The notes beneath the pieces are model-generated. The model saw nothing but the letters and a program-made list of their open reading frames with translations, searched no databases and was not told where the DNA came from. 64,000 nucleotides of DNA, taken from assembly GCF_029892685.1 (NCBI RefSeq), contig NZ_JARXVD010000027.1, positions 1-64,000 on the forward strand, in the 5' to 3' direction. Shown here one piece after another: positions 43,556 to 51,880 of this stretch (within the stretch, counting starts at the first letter, position 1; the number at the start of each line of letters is the position of its first letter). Position numbers and translations under genes: made by a program. This DNA comes from Mycobacterium sp. OTB74 (lineage in GTDB: Bacteria > Actinomycetota > Actinomycetes > Mycobacteriales > Mycobacteriaceae).

Positions 43556-44824
43556 ATGACACACATGGCCCGCCTATCCCCGCGAGCAACGGCCCAAAAG
43601 CCGAAAGCAGCGGCGGTCGATCCCGTCACCCGCGCTTTCGAGACGGTCATCGCAAAGGTGCGAACGCTGCGGCTGGATGGCCAAGTCGCGGACTATATCC
43701 CGGAGCTTGCGAAGGCCGACCCTGAGGAGTTCGCAATCGCGGCGACCTCGGTCTCCGGCCACGTCTATAACGCGGGCGATTCGAGCAGCTTATTTACAAT
43801 CCAGTCGATCTCGAAGGCGTTCGTGTATGCGCTTGCGCTCTCCGTCCATGGGTTCGAGGCGGTCCTGCGTCACGTCGGGGTGGAGCCTAGCGGGGAGCCG
43901 TTCAATGCGATCAGCTTCGATGAGCGAAACCGTCCCGCGAACCCGCTCATCAATGCCGGTGCCGTGGTCACCACCTCCCTCATCCCCGCCGCGAGTAGTG
44001 AGGAACGGTTCGAGCAGATCCTGGCCGGTCTGTCGTCGTTCGCCGGCCGGGAGCTGGACGTCAACGAGGCGGTCTATGCGTCCGAGTCGGCCACAGGCGA
44101 CCGCAACCGGGCGCTCGCTATGCTCGCACGTTCTTACGGGGTGCTCGACAGCGACGTGGACGCCGCCATCGAACCGTACTTCCGGCAGTGTGCGCTAATG
44201 GTCGACTGCACCGATCTGGCCGTCATGGGCGCCACACTCGCCAACCACGGCCAGAACCCCATCACCGGGCGCCAGGTGGTCTCACCGATAGTCGCCCGGC
44301 AGGTGCTGTCGCTGATGTCGAGCTGTGGCATGTACGACCGCTCGGGGCAGTGGCTGTTCGACGTCGGCATGCCCGCGAAGTCCGGTGTCGGCGGCGGTAT
44401 CGTCGCTGTCGCCCCGGGCGAGTACGGCATCGGCGTCTACAGTCCGCCGCTGGATATCGCAGGAAACAGCAGCCGCGGCGTAGTGGCCCTTCGCGCTCTC
44501 GCCGAGGAGTTCGGGCTGCACCTGTTCAACCACCCCGCACGGCCGGCATCGCCGGTCGCGAGGATTACGACGAACGACGGTGACGGCGCGATCACCCTCC
44601 ACCTGCGCGGCACGATCGATTTCGTTGCTGCCGAACAGATCGTCTACGCCGCAGCGGAAGCACTCACCGAAGGTGCGGGCACAAGATTGGTGCTGGATCT
44701 CGCCGACGTCACCGCTGTCACCACGGTGGCCACCCGACTCATCCGCGACCTCCCCGACCATTCCGGGATGACCCGCGGCAGGCAAGTGACCGTGCACGAT
44801 CCGTCCGGTGTCCTTGCGAACTGA
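43556..44824 (+). CDS. glsA: glutaminase A fused to a STAS domain
   Basis: A 422-residue protein. Residues ~20-310 are a serine-dependent glutaminase (glutamine to glutamate plus ammonia): SLFTIQSISKAFVYALAL holds the Ser-x-x-Lys catalytic pair, and NRPANPLINAGAV, SESATGDRNRALA and MPAKSGVGGGIVAV are further signatures. Residues ~330-422 are a STAS/anti-sigma-antagonist domain (GDGAITLHLRGTIDFVAAE ... LVLDLADVTAVTTVATRLI). This two-domain form resembles the human and some actinobacterial long glutaminases. ATG 43556 chosen; ATG 43565 is possible. Confidence 0.88.
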   Translation: MTHMARLSPRATAQKPKAAAVDPVTRAFETVIAKVRTLRLDGQVADYIPELAKADPEEFAIAATSVSGHVYNAGDSSSLFTIQSISKAFVYALALSVHGFEAVLRHVGVEPSGEPFNAISFDERNRPANPLINAGAVVTTSLIPAASSEERFEQILAGLSSFAGRELDVNEAVYASESATGDRNRALAMLARSYGVLDSDVDAAIEPYFRQCALMVDCTDLAVMGATLANHGQNPITGRQVVSPIVARQVLSLMSSCGMYDRSGQWLFDVGMPAKSGVGGGIVAVAPGEYGIGVYSPPLDIAGNSSRGVVALRALAEEFGLHLFNHPARPASPVARITTNDGDGAITLHLRGTIDFVAAEQIVYAAAEALTEGAGTRLVLDLADVTAVTTVATRLIRDLPDHSGMTRGRQVTVHDPSGVLAN

Positions 44825-45231
44825 CCGGCGCCGCTCCCAAGCTCCGGCGTACTAACCGAATCCTGAGACGCACCCTCTCGCACGCAGGGTCACCGCAACG
44901 GCGACCAAGGTGCGTTCGTGGCTCACGGCGCAGCAGGAGGTCTCGTTCGCCTCAGCACAGGTGATCCTTTTCGTCAAGGGTGCGCAGATATCGTAAAACG
45001 TGCTGTCGGCGAGGTGAATAGCGGTGTGCAGCAGCAGAAACGCCGGTGCCCGGCCATCCGATCAGCGGTTCGTACTCGCGGACGATGCGAGGGTCCCCCT
45101 TCACGCACTCTGCGGGTAATCCGTTGTCGGGCGGCACTATTCACCACAGCGACGCGGGCTCGCAGTACACCTCACGATAGGTCCACGGAGCCCAACCGGG
45201 TGCACCACCACCACTTTTAGGATACCGCGAC

Positions 45232-45258
45232 CCCGGGGGCTTGCCGCAAGGCCCCGGG
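45232..45258. terminator. GC-rich hairpin, likely terminator or attenuator
   Basis: CCCGGGGGCTTGC pairs with GCAAGGCCCCGGG (12 of 13 positions) around a minimal loop, 60 bp before the monooxygenase start. It may insulate the gene from upstream transcription. Confidence 0.5.
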
Positions 45259-45277
45259 TATAGCTCAGAATCCTTGG

Positions 45278-45290
45278 GTCACAACGTGAC
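45278..45290. promoter_or_regulatory. palindrome GTCAC-AAC-GTGAC upstream of the FAD monooxygenase
   Basis: Perfect 5-bp arms 28 bp before the ATG, in the position of a repressor site. The regulator is not adjacent. Confidence 0.4.
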
Positions 45291-45318
45291 TGATATTGAG
45301 CTGCCTTGAGGGGGACAC

Positions 45319-46830
45319 ATGACAGACACCGATGTGATCATCGTGGGCGCCGGACCAACCGGCCTGATGCTCGCGGCCGAGCTCGGCCTTGCCGGGATCA
45401 ATCCGCTGGTACTGGAACGGTTGCCCGAAATCCGTGAAGTCGCCAAGGCCGGCGGCCTCGGTGGTCGGATCCTGGATCTGCTGCGCTACCGCAAGCTCGG
45501 GGACGAGCTTGAGGCCGTAGCGGGTGTGCCGGTCACAGCCTCACTTCCGTTCGGAGGCATCCACGTTGACCTGACCGTGCTGGATGACTCACCCATGCGG
45601 GTACAGCGGATTCCGCAGCCGAAACTGGAAGCCCTACTGCAGGAACATGTTCGAGGCCTCGATATCGAGGTCCGGCGTGGCCACGAGGTGACCGGACTGA
45701 GCCAGGACGACAGCACGGTACACCTGGACGTCCAAGGTCCGGTCAGGCCGTACCAGGTCAGCGCCCGCTACGTGATCGGGTGCGACGGAGTGCGCAGCCG
45801 GGTGCGGGAACTGGCCGGCATCGAATTCCCCGGCATCACCTATCCAGAGGTCCATCGACTGGCCACCGTCACGATGCCCGAGGAAATCACCGTCCGCGAG
45901 GACGGCGACTACGACGTCCCTGGCTACGGCCGCCTGCGGTGGGGTTACACCCAGACCGAGGGCGGGGTGTTCGCCATCGCGTCGTCCGCTCCAGGGCAAC
46001 TGGGCATCTACACCAGCGAGGTGCCGGACCGTGAGTACGACGATGACGAGCCGATGACGCTCGCGGAGCTTCGCAACAGCATTCGCCGGGTGCTCGGCGC
46101 AGAGATACCGCTGGGTGAGCCAAAACGGTTGACCCGCTTCACTTATGCGGCGCGGCACGCCGATCGTTATGTGGCTGACCGAGTGATGCTGGCTGGAGAC
46201 GCAGCCCACCAGATTCCGACCGGCGGAGTGGCGGTGTCGGCCGGGATGCTCGATGCCGTGAACTTGGCCTGGAAACTCGCGGCAACGACGCACGGCACCG
46301 CACCGGACGGACTGCTCGATACCTACCACCATGAACGCCACTACGCCGGCGAATGCCTGCTGCTGCATGCCCAGGCCCAGGTGGCGCTGCGGCGCGGGCA
46401 TGATCCGGCCGCTGAAGCGCTGCGAAAAGTGTTCGGCGAGTTGCTGACTGACCCGCAGACCGCCTACCGGGTCGGGGCGATGATCGCCGGCGCGGATGTC
46501 CGTTACCCAATGCCCGGCGGTCCACAGCATGCTCTCGCGGGAACATTGGCGGCGAACCTGCCGGACAACATCCCCGAAGTGATGCGATCGGCGCGGCCGG
46601 TGTTCGTCGATCTCACGGGTAGCAGCGACCTGCAGGAAGTAGCCGCGCCGTGGCGCCGTCGCATCGAAATACTCAGTGCCGCAACCGATGATCGGTTGTG
46701 CGATGCCATGCTGATCCGCCCCGATGCACACATTGCCTGGGCAGCAGAAGTTGGTGAGCCGGCCGAAACTGCAGCAGGTGGCTTGCAGGAAGCGCTGCGC
46801 TACTGGTTCGGCGATCCCGCATTGCCGTGA
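45319..46830 (+). CDS. FAD-dependent aromatic monooxygenase
   Basis: A 503-residue group A flavin hydroxylase: VIIVGAGPTGLMLAAELGLAG at the N terminus, the DG motif GCDGVRSRVRELAGIEFPG, and VMLAGDAAHQIPTGGVAVSAG for the second FAD site; the C-terminal thioredoxin-like tail ends WFGDPALP. It is a distant paralogue of the enzyme at 7247-8752, with the same length. AGGGGG precedes the ATG. Substrate unknown; aromatic compounds or antibiotics are typical. Confidence 0.88.
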   Translation: MTDTDVIIVGAGPTGLMLAAELGLAGINPLVLERLPEIREVAKAGGLGGRILDLLRYRKLGDELEAVAGVPVTASLPFGGIHVDLTVLDDSPMRVQRIPQPKLEALLQEHVRGLDIEVRRGHEVTGLSQDDSTVHLDVQGPVRPYQVSARYVIGCDGVRSRVRELAGIEFPGITYPEVHRLATVTMPEEITVREDGDYDVPGYGRLRWGYTQTEGGVFAIASSAPGQLGIYTSEVPDREYDDDEPMTLAELRNSIRRVLGAEIPLGEPKRLTRFTYAARHADRYVADRVMLAGDAAHQIPTGGVAVSAGMLDAVNLAWKLAATTHGTAPDGLLDTYHHERHYAGECLLLHAQAQVALRRGHDPAAEALRKVFGELLTDPQTAYRVGAMIAGADVRYPMPGGPQHALAGTLAANLPDNIPEVMRSARPVFVDLTGSSDLQEVAAPWRRRIEILSAATDDRLCDAMLIRPDAHIAWAAEVGEPAETAAGGLQEALRYWFGDPALP

Positions 46831-46852
46831 ATTCGATGTTCTCGATGAAGAC

Positions 46853-46883
46853 GGCCCAGTCCAGCATGTCGCTGGACTGGGCC
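46853..46883. terminator. perfect 13-bp hairpin between convergent genes
   Basis: GGCCCAGTCCAGC (46853-46865) and its exact complement (46871-46883) enclose a 5-base loop ATGTC. It lies between the stops of the monooxygenase and the CsbD-like gene, so it can end both transcripts. No U-tract. Confidence 0.75.
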
Positions 46884-46899
46884 TGAGGCCAGCGCTTTG

Positions 46900-47145
46900 T
46901 CAACGACGCTGTTCAGCTCGCTGGCGCTCCTCAGCAAGTCGGGCACCGGTGCGTGCCGCGTCAGCTTCTGCTTCCTTCTTTGCCGCGTCGCGTTGTGCGT
47001 CCGCCTTGTCTCCTTGGGCCTGGCCTTCTCGCACCAGATCGTCGCGACCGGCCACGGTGCCGATGACTTCCTTGGCCTTACCCTTGACGCCTTCGACGAC
47101 GCCGCGGACGGCTTCCTCAGGTCCAGTGTTTTTCTTCTTGGTCAT
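46900..47145 (-). CDS. CsbD-like stress protein
   Basis: An 81-residue, highly charged protein. MTKKKNTGPEEAVRGVVEG, KGKAKEVIGTVAGRDDL and REGQAQGDKADAQRDAAKK give the CsbD pattern (helical, Lys/Glu/Ala-rich), a family induced by general stress in many bacteria. ATG 47145 with AAGGGG upstream was chosen over the longer frame. It converges with the monooxygenase gene. Confidence 0.75.
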   Translation of the reverse strand: MTKKKNTGPEEAVRGVVEGVKGKAKEVIGTVAGRDDLVREGQAQGDKADAQRDAAKKEAEADAARTGARLAEERQRAEQRR

Positions 47146-47485
47146 GTCTGCCCCTTCCGGTGCTGGATCAGATTGGTCCTGCACGGAGAACGTTTCCCCA
47201 CGCAGTCCAAGACTTCCCGCCACGGACGAACACCAAACTTCAATTACTGCGATCTACCCCACACAAGTTAAATACGGCCGTCCCACAGGACACTCCGTCG
47301 GTCATATTCGATGTTTGACGGGCCGCAGTCCTGGGTACGACAGCACGCAGGCGGCACCGGAGAACCTCCCCATGGCGGGCCAATCACCCACGAGCAGTCC
47401 CCAATATTCGCGGACAGCGATGAATTCTGTCGGCCGCAGCGGTCTACTCGTATGTGAGGCTCTCGAGCGCCTTTGAGGAGGAATA
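47146..47485. other. 340-bp divergent intergenic region
   Basis: Between the CsbD-like gene and the DUF899 gene. No gene supported; the ribosome-binding site GAGGAG of the DUF899 gene is at its right end. AT-rich around 47240-47275, consistent with promoters. Confidence 0.4.
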
Positions 47486-48190
47486 ATGACCCAGCAGACC
47501 GCCCCCGCCCTGCCACCAGTCGTCGACAACGACACCTGGCGCGCCGCCCTCGACGAATTGCGCCGTCGTGAGAAAGCCGCGACCAGAGAACTCGATGCCA
47601 TTGCCGCTCAGCGTCGGCGGTTACCGATGGTGCAAATGCCCGACTACACACTGATCGGCGCCGACGGCCCGATCCGCCTGGCCGACATCTTCGACGGCCG
47701 GCCCCAGTTGATCGTCTACAACCACATGTGGACCGACGGCGCCGAATGGCAGTGCGGTGGCTGCACCGGATACACCTCGCAGTTCACCCGGCTGGATTTC
47801 CTGGACAGCTACGACGCCCGGTTCGTCATCGTCACCAATGGCCCCATCGACGAAGCTCTGGCCTATAAGGCCAAGGTGGGCAACAAGATGGACTGGTACT
47901 CGTCCTCAGACAGCAGCTTCGGAACCGATGTCGACGCCCCACCCGGCGGCGGATTTGCAGTGAATGTGTTTCTGCGAGAAGGCAATACGGTGTACCGGAC
48001 GTGGCATACGAACGGCCGGGGGACCGAACAGCTGAGCTACACCTTCCCGCTGATCGACGTCCTGCCTTACGGCCGCCAGGAACAGTGGCAGGATTCGCCC
48101 GAGGGCTGGCCCAAGTCGCCGACGTACTCCAACTGGCTCGGCTCTCCCGATATCGCACGAGCCTACGGACCGAACGGAGAGAACCGATGA
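47486..48190 (+). CDS. DUF899 thioredoxin-fold protein
   Basis: A 234-residue protein of the DUF899 family (thioredoxin-like). After a helical N-terminal segment (ALDELRRREKAATRELDAI) come LPMVQMPDYTLIG and LADIFDGRPQLIVYNHMW, and the redox-type motif WQCGGCTGYTSQF with a Cys-x-x-Cys. FAVNVFLREGNTVYRTWHT is typical of the family's C terminus. Function unproven; often paired with SRPBCC genes, as here, where the stop overlaps the next ATG. Confidence 0.85.
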   Translation: MTQQTAPALPPVVDNDTWRAALDELRRREKAATRELDAIAAQRRRLPMVQMPDYTLIGADGPIRLADIFDGRPQLIVYNHMWTDGAEWQCGGCTGYTSQFTRLDFLDSYDARFVIVTNGPIDEALAYKAKVGNKMDWYSSSDSSFGTDVDAPPGGGFAVNVFLREGNTVYRTWHTNGRGTEQLSYTFPLIDVLPYGRQEQWQDSPEGWPKSPTYSNWLGSPDIARAYGPNGENR

Positions 48191-48672
48191 CCAGTGACTC
48201 GTTGACCGACGAACGCTATGTCGCCACCCGCACCATTGCCGCGGCACCTGCGGCGGTATTCGCGATACTGGCCGACCCGGCCCGGCACAAGGACACCGAG
48301 CCGGGCGACTGGGTGCGCGACGCCGTCGACACCAAGCCCATCACCGCCGCCGGACAGATTTTCGCCATGAACATGTTCTACCCCCGTGCGGGCGGCCACT
48401 ACGTGACACACAACCTGGTGACCGAATTCGAACGGGACAAGACCATTGCGTGGGCGACCGGCAGTCTGACCGAGTCGGGCGAGCACCAACCCGGTGGTTG
48501 GTGGTGGCGCTACGACCTGGCCCCTAACGGGACGGGCACCGATGTCACCCTGACCTACGACTGGACCGGAACCCCGCAATCTTTCCGCGACCAGATCGGT
48601 GGCATGCCGCCGTTCGACGTGACGTTCATCGAGCAGTCGCTGACCGCATTGGACCGCGCGGTCACCGGGTGA
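48187..48672 (+). CDS. SRPBCC family protein
   Basis: A 161-residue START-like/polyketide-cyclase-type protein: RTIAAAPAAVFAILADPARH at the N terminus, then an antiparallel sheet including VTEFERDKTIAWATG and TDVTLTYDWTGTP, and the long C-terminal helix TFIEQSLTALDRAV. Binds a hydrophobic ligand; role unknown. Translationally coupled to the DUF899 gene by ATGA. Confidence 0.85.
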   Translation: MTSDSLTDERYVATRTIAAAPAAVFAILADPARHKDTEPGDWVRDAVDTKPITAAGQIFAMNMFYPRAGGHYVTHNLVTEFERDKTIAWATGSLTESGEHQPGGWWWRYDLAPNGTGTDVTLTYDWTGTPQSFRDQIGGMPPFDVTFIEQSLTALDRAVTG

Positions 48673-48719
48673 TTTGGGCGCGCTGCGTCTCGCTCAGCGA
48701 CACGCAGCGGGCCGAAATC
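48671..48719. terminator. nested hairpin after the SRPBCC gene
   Basis: GATTTGGGC (48671-48679) nearly matches the complement of GCCGAAATC (48711-48719), and inside it GCTGCGT (48682-48688) pairs exactly with ACGCAGC (48702-48708). The outline, GTGATTT immediately after a stop codon and a nested GC stem, repeats that of the terminator at 7199-7250. Confidence 0.6.
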
Positions 48720-48855
48720 GCAATAGCCCGAGTCGCCCGCGTCTGTGCGACAACTTCTGTGCAGCAGGGGATTTGTCGCACAGAGGCGGGCACATTCACC
48801 CATTCGCTTCAGCCCGGGACGCGTGCGACAGGTGCGACCAGAGCGGCCGCAGTCC

Positions 48856-49722
48856 CTAGTCAACGTACTCGGCTGTGCCGTCCTCCAGCACCAGTCGGGC
48901 ATTGCTGCCGTCAACGTCTGCGGCCTCGGTGCGGAACACCGCATGCCCGGCCTCGGTGCGCCACACCGACGTGGTCAGCGTTTCGCCGGGGAACACCGGC
49001 GAGGTGAACCGCGCGCCGATGGCCTTGATCTTGGAGGCATCCCCGCTACCGAGCGAAGCGACCAGCACCCGGCCGGCCACTCCGTAGGTGCACAGGCCGT
49101 GCAGGATCGGCTTCGGGAAGCCGGCCAGGTTCTGCGCGAACCAGGGGTCGCTGTGCAGCGGGTTGCGGTCACCGGAGAGCCGGTAGATCAGCGGCTGGTC
49201 CTCGGTGGTCGGCAGCGCCACCATGACGTCGGGGTCGCGGTCCGGGATCGCCGGAGCCCCGGCCCGCTCCCCTGGCTGCCCGCCGAATCCACCCTCGCCC
49301 CGGATCACCGCGGTGGACCAGGATTCGGCGATGACGTTTCCGGCGTCATCGGTGCCAGTGCCCTTGAGAACCAGGATGGCGTTCTTGCCCTCGCCCTTGT
49401 CCTGGATATCGGCGACCTCGGAGGTCACGTTGAGCTTGCCCGACGGCGGCAGCGGCGCGTGCAGGCGAATCTGCTGCGAGCCGTGCAGCAGCATCGCCCA
49501 ATTGAAAGATCCGACCTCGGCGGCCGCACCCCACGCCGGGCATGCGATGACCGCGTAGGTCGGCAGCACCTGCTGCGTGATGTCGTGGCTGTTCTCGGTA
49601 GTGAATGCCAAATCCTTGGTGCCGCAACCCACTCCGAGCGCATACAACAGCGTGTCGCGTTCGGTCCATTCGAACGGCTGTGGTGGGGTCTTGGCCCCGA
49701 TGGCGTTGGGGTTGATCGGCAT
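48856..49722 (-). CDS. htdY: 3-hydroxyacyl-thioester dehydratase, MaoC family
   Basis: A 288-residue double hot-dog protein like HtdY (Rv3389c). The C-terminal hydratase-2 motif is YRLSGDRNPLHSDPWFAQNLAG, giving the catalytic Asp and His, followed by PILHGLCTYGVAGR. The N-terminal hot dog (ERDTLLYALGVGCG) binds the acyl chain. It dehydrates 3-hydroxyacyl-CoA in fatty-acid or mycolate-related metabolism. It is divergent from acrA1, as in M. tuberculosis. Confidence 0.92.
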   Translation of the reverse strand: MPINPNAIGAKTPPQPFEWTERDTLLYALGVGCGTKDLAFTTENSHDITQQVLPTYAVIACPAWGAAAEVGSFNWAMLLHGSQQIRLHAPLPPSGKLNVTSEVADIQDKGEGKNAILVLKGTGTDDAGNVIAESWSTAVIRGEGGFGGQPGERAGAPAIPDRDPDVMVALPTTEDQPLIYRLSGDRNPLHSDPWFAQNLAGFPKPILHGLCTYGVAGRVLVASLGSGDASKIKAIGARFTSPVFPGETLTTSVWRTEAGHAVFRTEAADVDGSNARLVLEDGTAEYVD

Positions 49723-49802
49723 GCGGCGTTCTCCCTTACAGATTCAGGTGTGATCTAGACGGACCATACGCGCTGTTGACCTTTGCCTGCGAGAGGTTCA
49801 CG

Positions 49803-51821
49803 ATGGCACCCATGCGCTATGTCGTTACCGGCGGTACTGGGTTTATCGGCCGCCGCGTCGTCAGCCGGATTCTGGATTCGCGCGACGACGCCGAAGTGTT
49901 CGTTCTGGTTCGGCGGGCGTCACTGTCCCGATTCGAACAACTGGCTGCGGACTGGGGACCTCGAGCCAAACCGCTCGTCGGCGACCTGACGTCGGCCGGC
50001 CTCGGATTGTCCGACGAGAATCTCGCCGAACTCGGTGAGGTCAGCCACGTGGTGCACTGCGCCGCCATCTATGACATGACGGTCGATGCCGAGACCCAAC
50101 GGGCGGCCAATGTCGATGGCACCCGGGCGGTGATCGAATTGGCCCTGCGGACGGACGCCACCCTGCACCATGTGTCGTCGATTGCGGTGGCCGGGAACTT
50201 CCGTGGGGAGTTCACCGAGGACGACTTCGACGTCTCCCAAGAACTGCCGACGCCGTACCACCAGACCAAGTTCGAAGCCGAACAGCTGGTGCGCGCCACC
50301 CCGGGACTGCACTACCGGATATACCGGCCGGCGGTTGTAGTCGGCGACTCGCGCACCGGTGAGATGGACAAGATCGACGGCCCTTACTACTTCTTCGGCA
50401 TACTGTCGCGGTTGGCCGTGCTACCCAAGTTCACCCCGATGTTGGTGCCCGACACCGGCCGTACCAACATCGTGACGGTGGACTTCGTTGTTGATGCGGT
50501 TGTCCATCTGATGCATATCGACGGCAGAGACGGCCAGACCTTCCACCTGACGGCACCGAAAACCGTTGGGCTGAAAGATATCTACCGCGGAGTCGCGCGG
50601 GAGGCTGGGCTGCCGCCGCTGCGCGGCACGCTGCCGAGGGCCACCGCCACCCCGGTTCTGAACGCCACGGGCCGGGTCAAGGCGCTACGCAACATCGCAG
50701 CCACTCAGCTGGGCATTCCCGGCGAGGTGCTCGACGTGGTCGACCTGGCCCCGACGTTCACCGCCGACAAGACTGCCAGTGCCCTGGAGGGCACTGGCAT
50801 CGCCGTTCCTGAATTCGCTTCCTACGCACCGAAATTGTGGCGGTATTGGGCTGAGCACCTGAATCCCGATCGAGCCCGTCGGGATGACCCGCGTGGCCCA
50901 CTGGTTGGGCGCAACGTGATCATCACCGGAGCATCGAGCGGCATCGGCCGGGCTTCGGCCATCGCCGTCGCCGAACGCGGTGGTCGGGTGTTCGCGCTGG
51001 CCCGGAGCGTCGACGCGCTCGACGAACTGGTTGCAGAGATCCACGAATTCGGTGGTGAAGCATACGCTTTCGCCTGTGACGTTGCCGACGGCGCATCCGT
51101 CGAGCACACCGTCAAGGACATCCTGGGCCGGTTCGACCACGTCGACTATCTGGTCAACAACGCCGGCCGGTCCATCCGCCGGTCGGTGGTCAATTCCACC
51201 GACCGGTTCCATGACTACGAACGGGTGATGGCGGTCAACTACTTCGGCGCTGTGCGCATGGTGCTCGCACTGTTGCCGCACTGGAAAGAGCGCCGATTCG
51301 GCCACGTGGTGAACGTGTCCAGCGCCGGCGTACAAGCCATCAGCCCGAAGTACAGCGCCTACGTGCCCAGCAAGGCGGCACTCGACGCATTCTCCGAAGT
51401 GGTTGGCACCGAAACACTTTCGGACCACATTACGTTCACCAACATCCATATGCCACTGGTTGAGACGCCGATGATCGCACCGTCGAAGCGGTTGAACCCG
51501 ATGACGCCGATCACTGCCGAGCATGCTGCTGCGATGGTGGTGCGCGCTCTGGTGGAGAAGCCGGCGCGGATCGACACTCCGGTGGGAACGCTGGCCGATC
51601 TGGGCACGTACTTCACCCCGAAGTTGTCTCGCCGGGTGCTGCATCAGCTGTATCTGGGCTATCCGGATTCCGCGGCAGCTCGCGGTGAAGCGGTCCCGGA
51701 GGCTGCGCAGGAACGCCCGCGCAACCCGCGTCGGCCCCGGCGCCCAAGCCCGGTCGGCCGCATCCGGGTGCCCCGGCCGATCAGGAAGGCGGTCCGATTG
51801 GTGCCAGGAGTGCACTGGTAA
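49803..51821 (+). CDS. acrA1: two-domain fatty acyl-CoA reductase (AcrA1-like)
   Basis: A 672-residue fusion (Rv3391 type). The N-terminal half is an extended SDR/male-sterility-type reductase: YVVTGGTGFIGRRVVSR, then PYHQTKFEAEQLVR with the Tyr-x-x-x-Lys pair. The C-terminal half (~residue 365 on) is a classical SDR: NVIITGASSGIGRASAIAV, YLVNNAGRSI, NVSSAGVQ and YSAYVPSKAALDAF with the catalytic Tyr-Lys. Such proteins reduce long-chain acyl-CoA to the alcohol for lipid or wax synthesis. GAGAGG favours ATG 49803; ATG 49812 (MRYVVTGG) is the other candidate. The last 50 residues are Pro/Arg-rich. Confidence 0.9.
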   Translation: MAPMRYVVTGGTGFIGRRVVSRILDSRDDAEVFVLVRRASLSRFEQLAADWGPRAKPLVGDLTSAGLGLSDENLAELGEVSHVVHCAAIYDMTVDAETQRAANVDGTRAVIELALRTDATLHHVSSIAVAGNFRGEFTEDDFDVSQELPTPYHQTKFEAEQLVRATPGLHYRIYRPAVVVGDSRTGEMDKIDGPYYFFGILSRLAVLPKFTPMLVPDTGRTNIVTVDFVVDAVVHLMHIDGRDGQTFHLTAPKTVGLKDIYRGVAREAGLPPLRGTLPRATATPVLNATGRVKALRNIAATQLGIPGEVLDVVDLAPTFTADKTASALEGTGIAVPEFASYAPKLWRYWAEHLNPDRARRDDPRGPLVGRNVIITGASSGIGRASAIAVAERGGRVFALARSVDALDELVAEIHEFGGEAYAFACDVADGASVEHTVKDILGRFDHVDYLVNNAGRSIRRSVVNSTDRFHDYERVMAVNYFGAVRMVLALLPHWKERRFGHVVNVSSAGVQAISPKYSAYVPSKAALDAFSEVVGTETLSDHITFTNIHMPLVETPMIAPSKRLNPMTPITAEHAAAMVVRALVEKPARIDTPVGTLADLGTYFTPKLSRRVLHQLYLGYPDSAAARGEAVPEAAQERPRNPRRPRRPSPVGRIRVPRPIRKAVRLVPGVHW

Positions 51822-51880
51822 CGCAACAACAAACAGCTGGCCCGAACCAACAGTTCGGGCCAGCTGCCGTTTCACCTGAC

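Larger units (their letters stand above)
44825..45318. other. 494-bp gap ahead of the second FAD monooxygenase
   Basis: No supported gene. One plus-strand peptide (KVRSWLTAQQEVSFASAQV, ~44905-44998) looks coding-like but has no clear start and may be a remnant. Toward the right end there is a strong hairpin (45232-45258) and a small palindrome (45278-45290). Confidence 0.45.

Noticed and set aside
44952..45137. Minus-strand 61-codon frame ahead of the second monooxygenase
   Set aside because: No ribosome-binding site, no recognisable motif and mixed codon usage.
46673..47476. Overlapping frames on both strands around the CsbD-like gene
   Set aside because: They start inside the monooxygenase gene or read through the perfect terminator hairpin; only the CsbD-like frame has a ribosome-binding site and family pattern.
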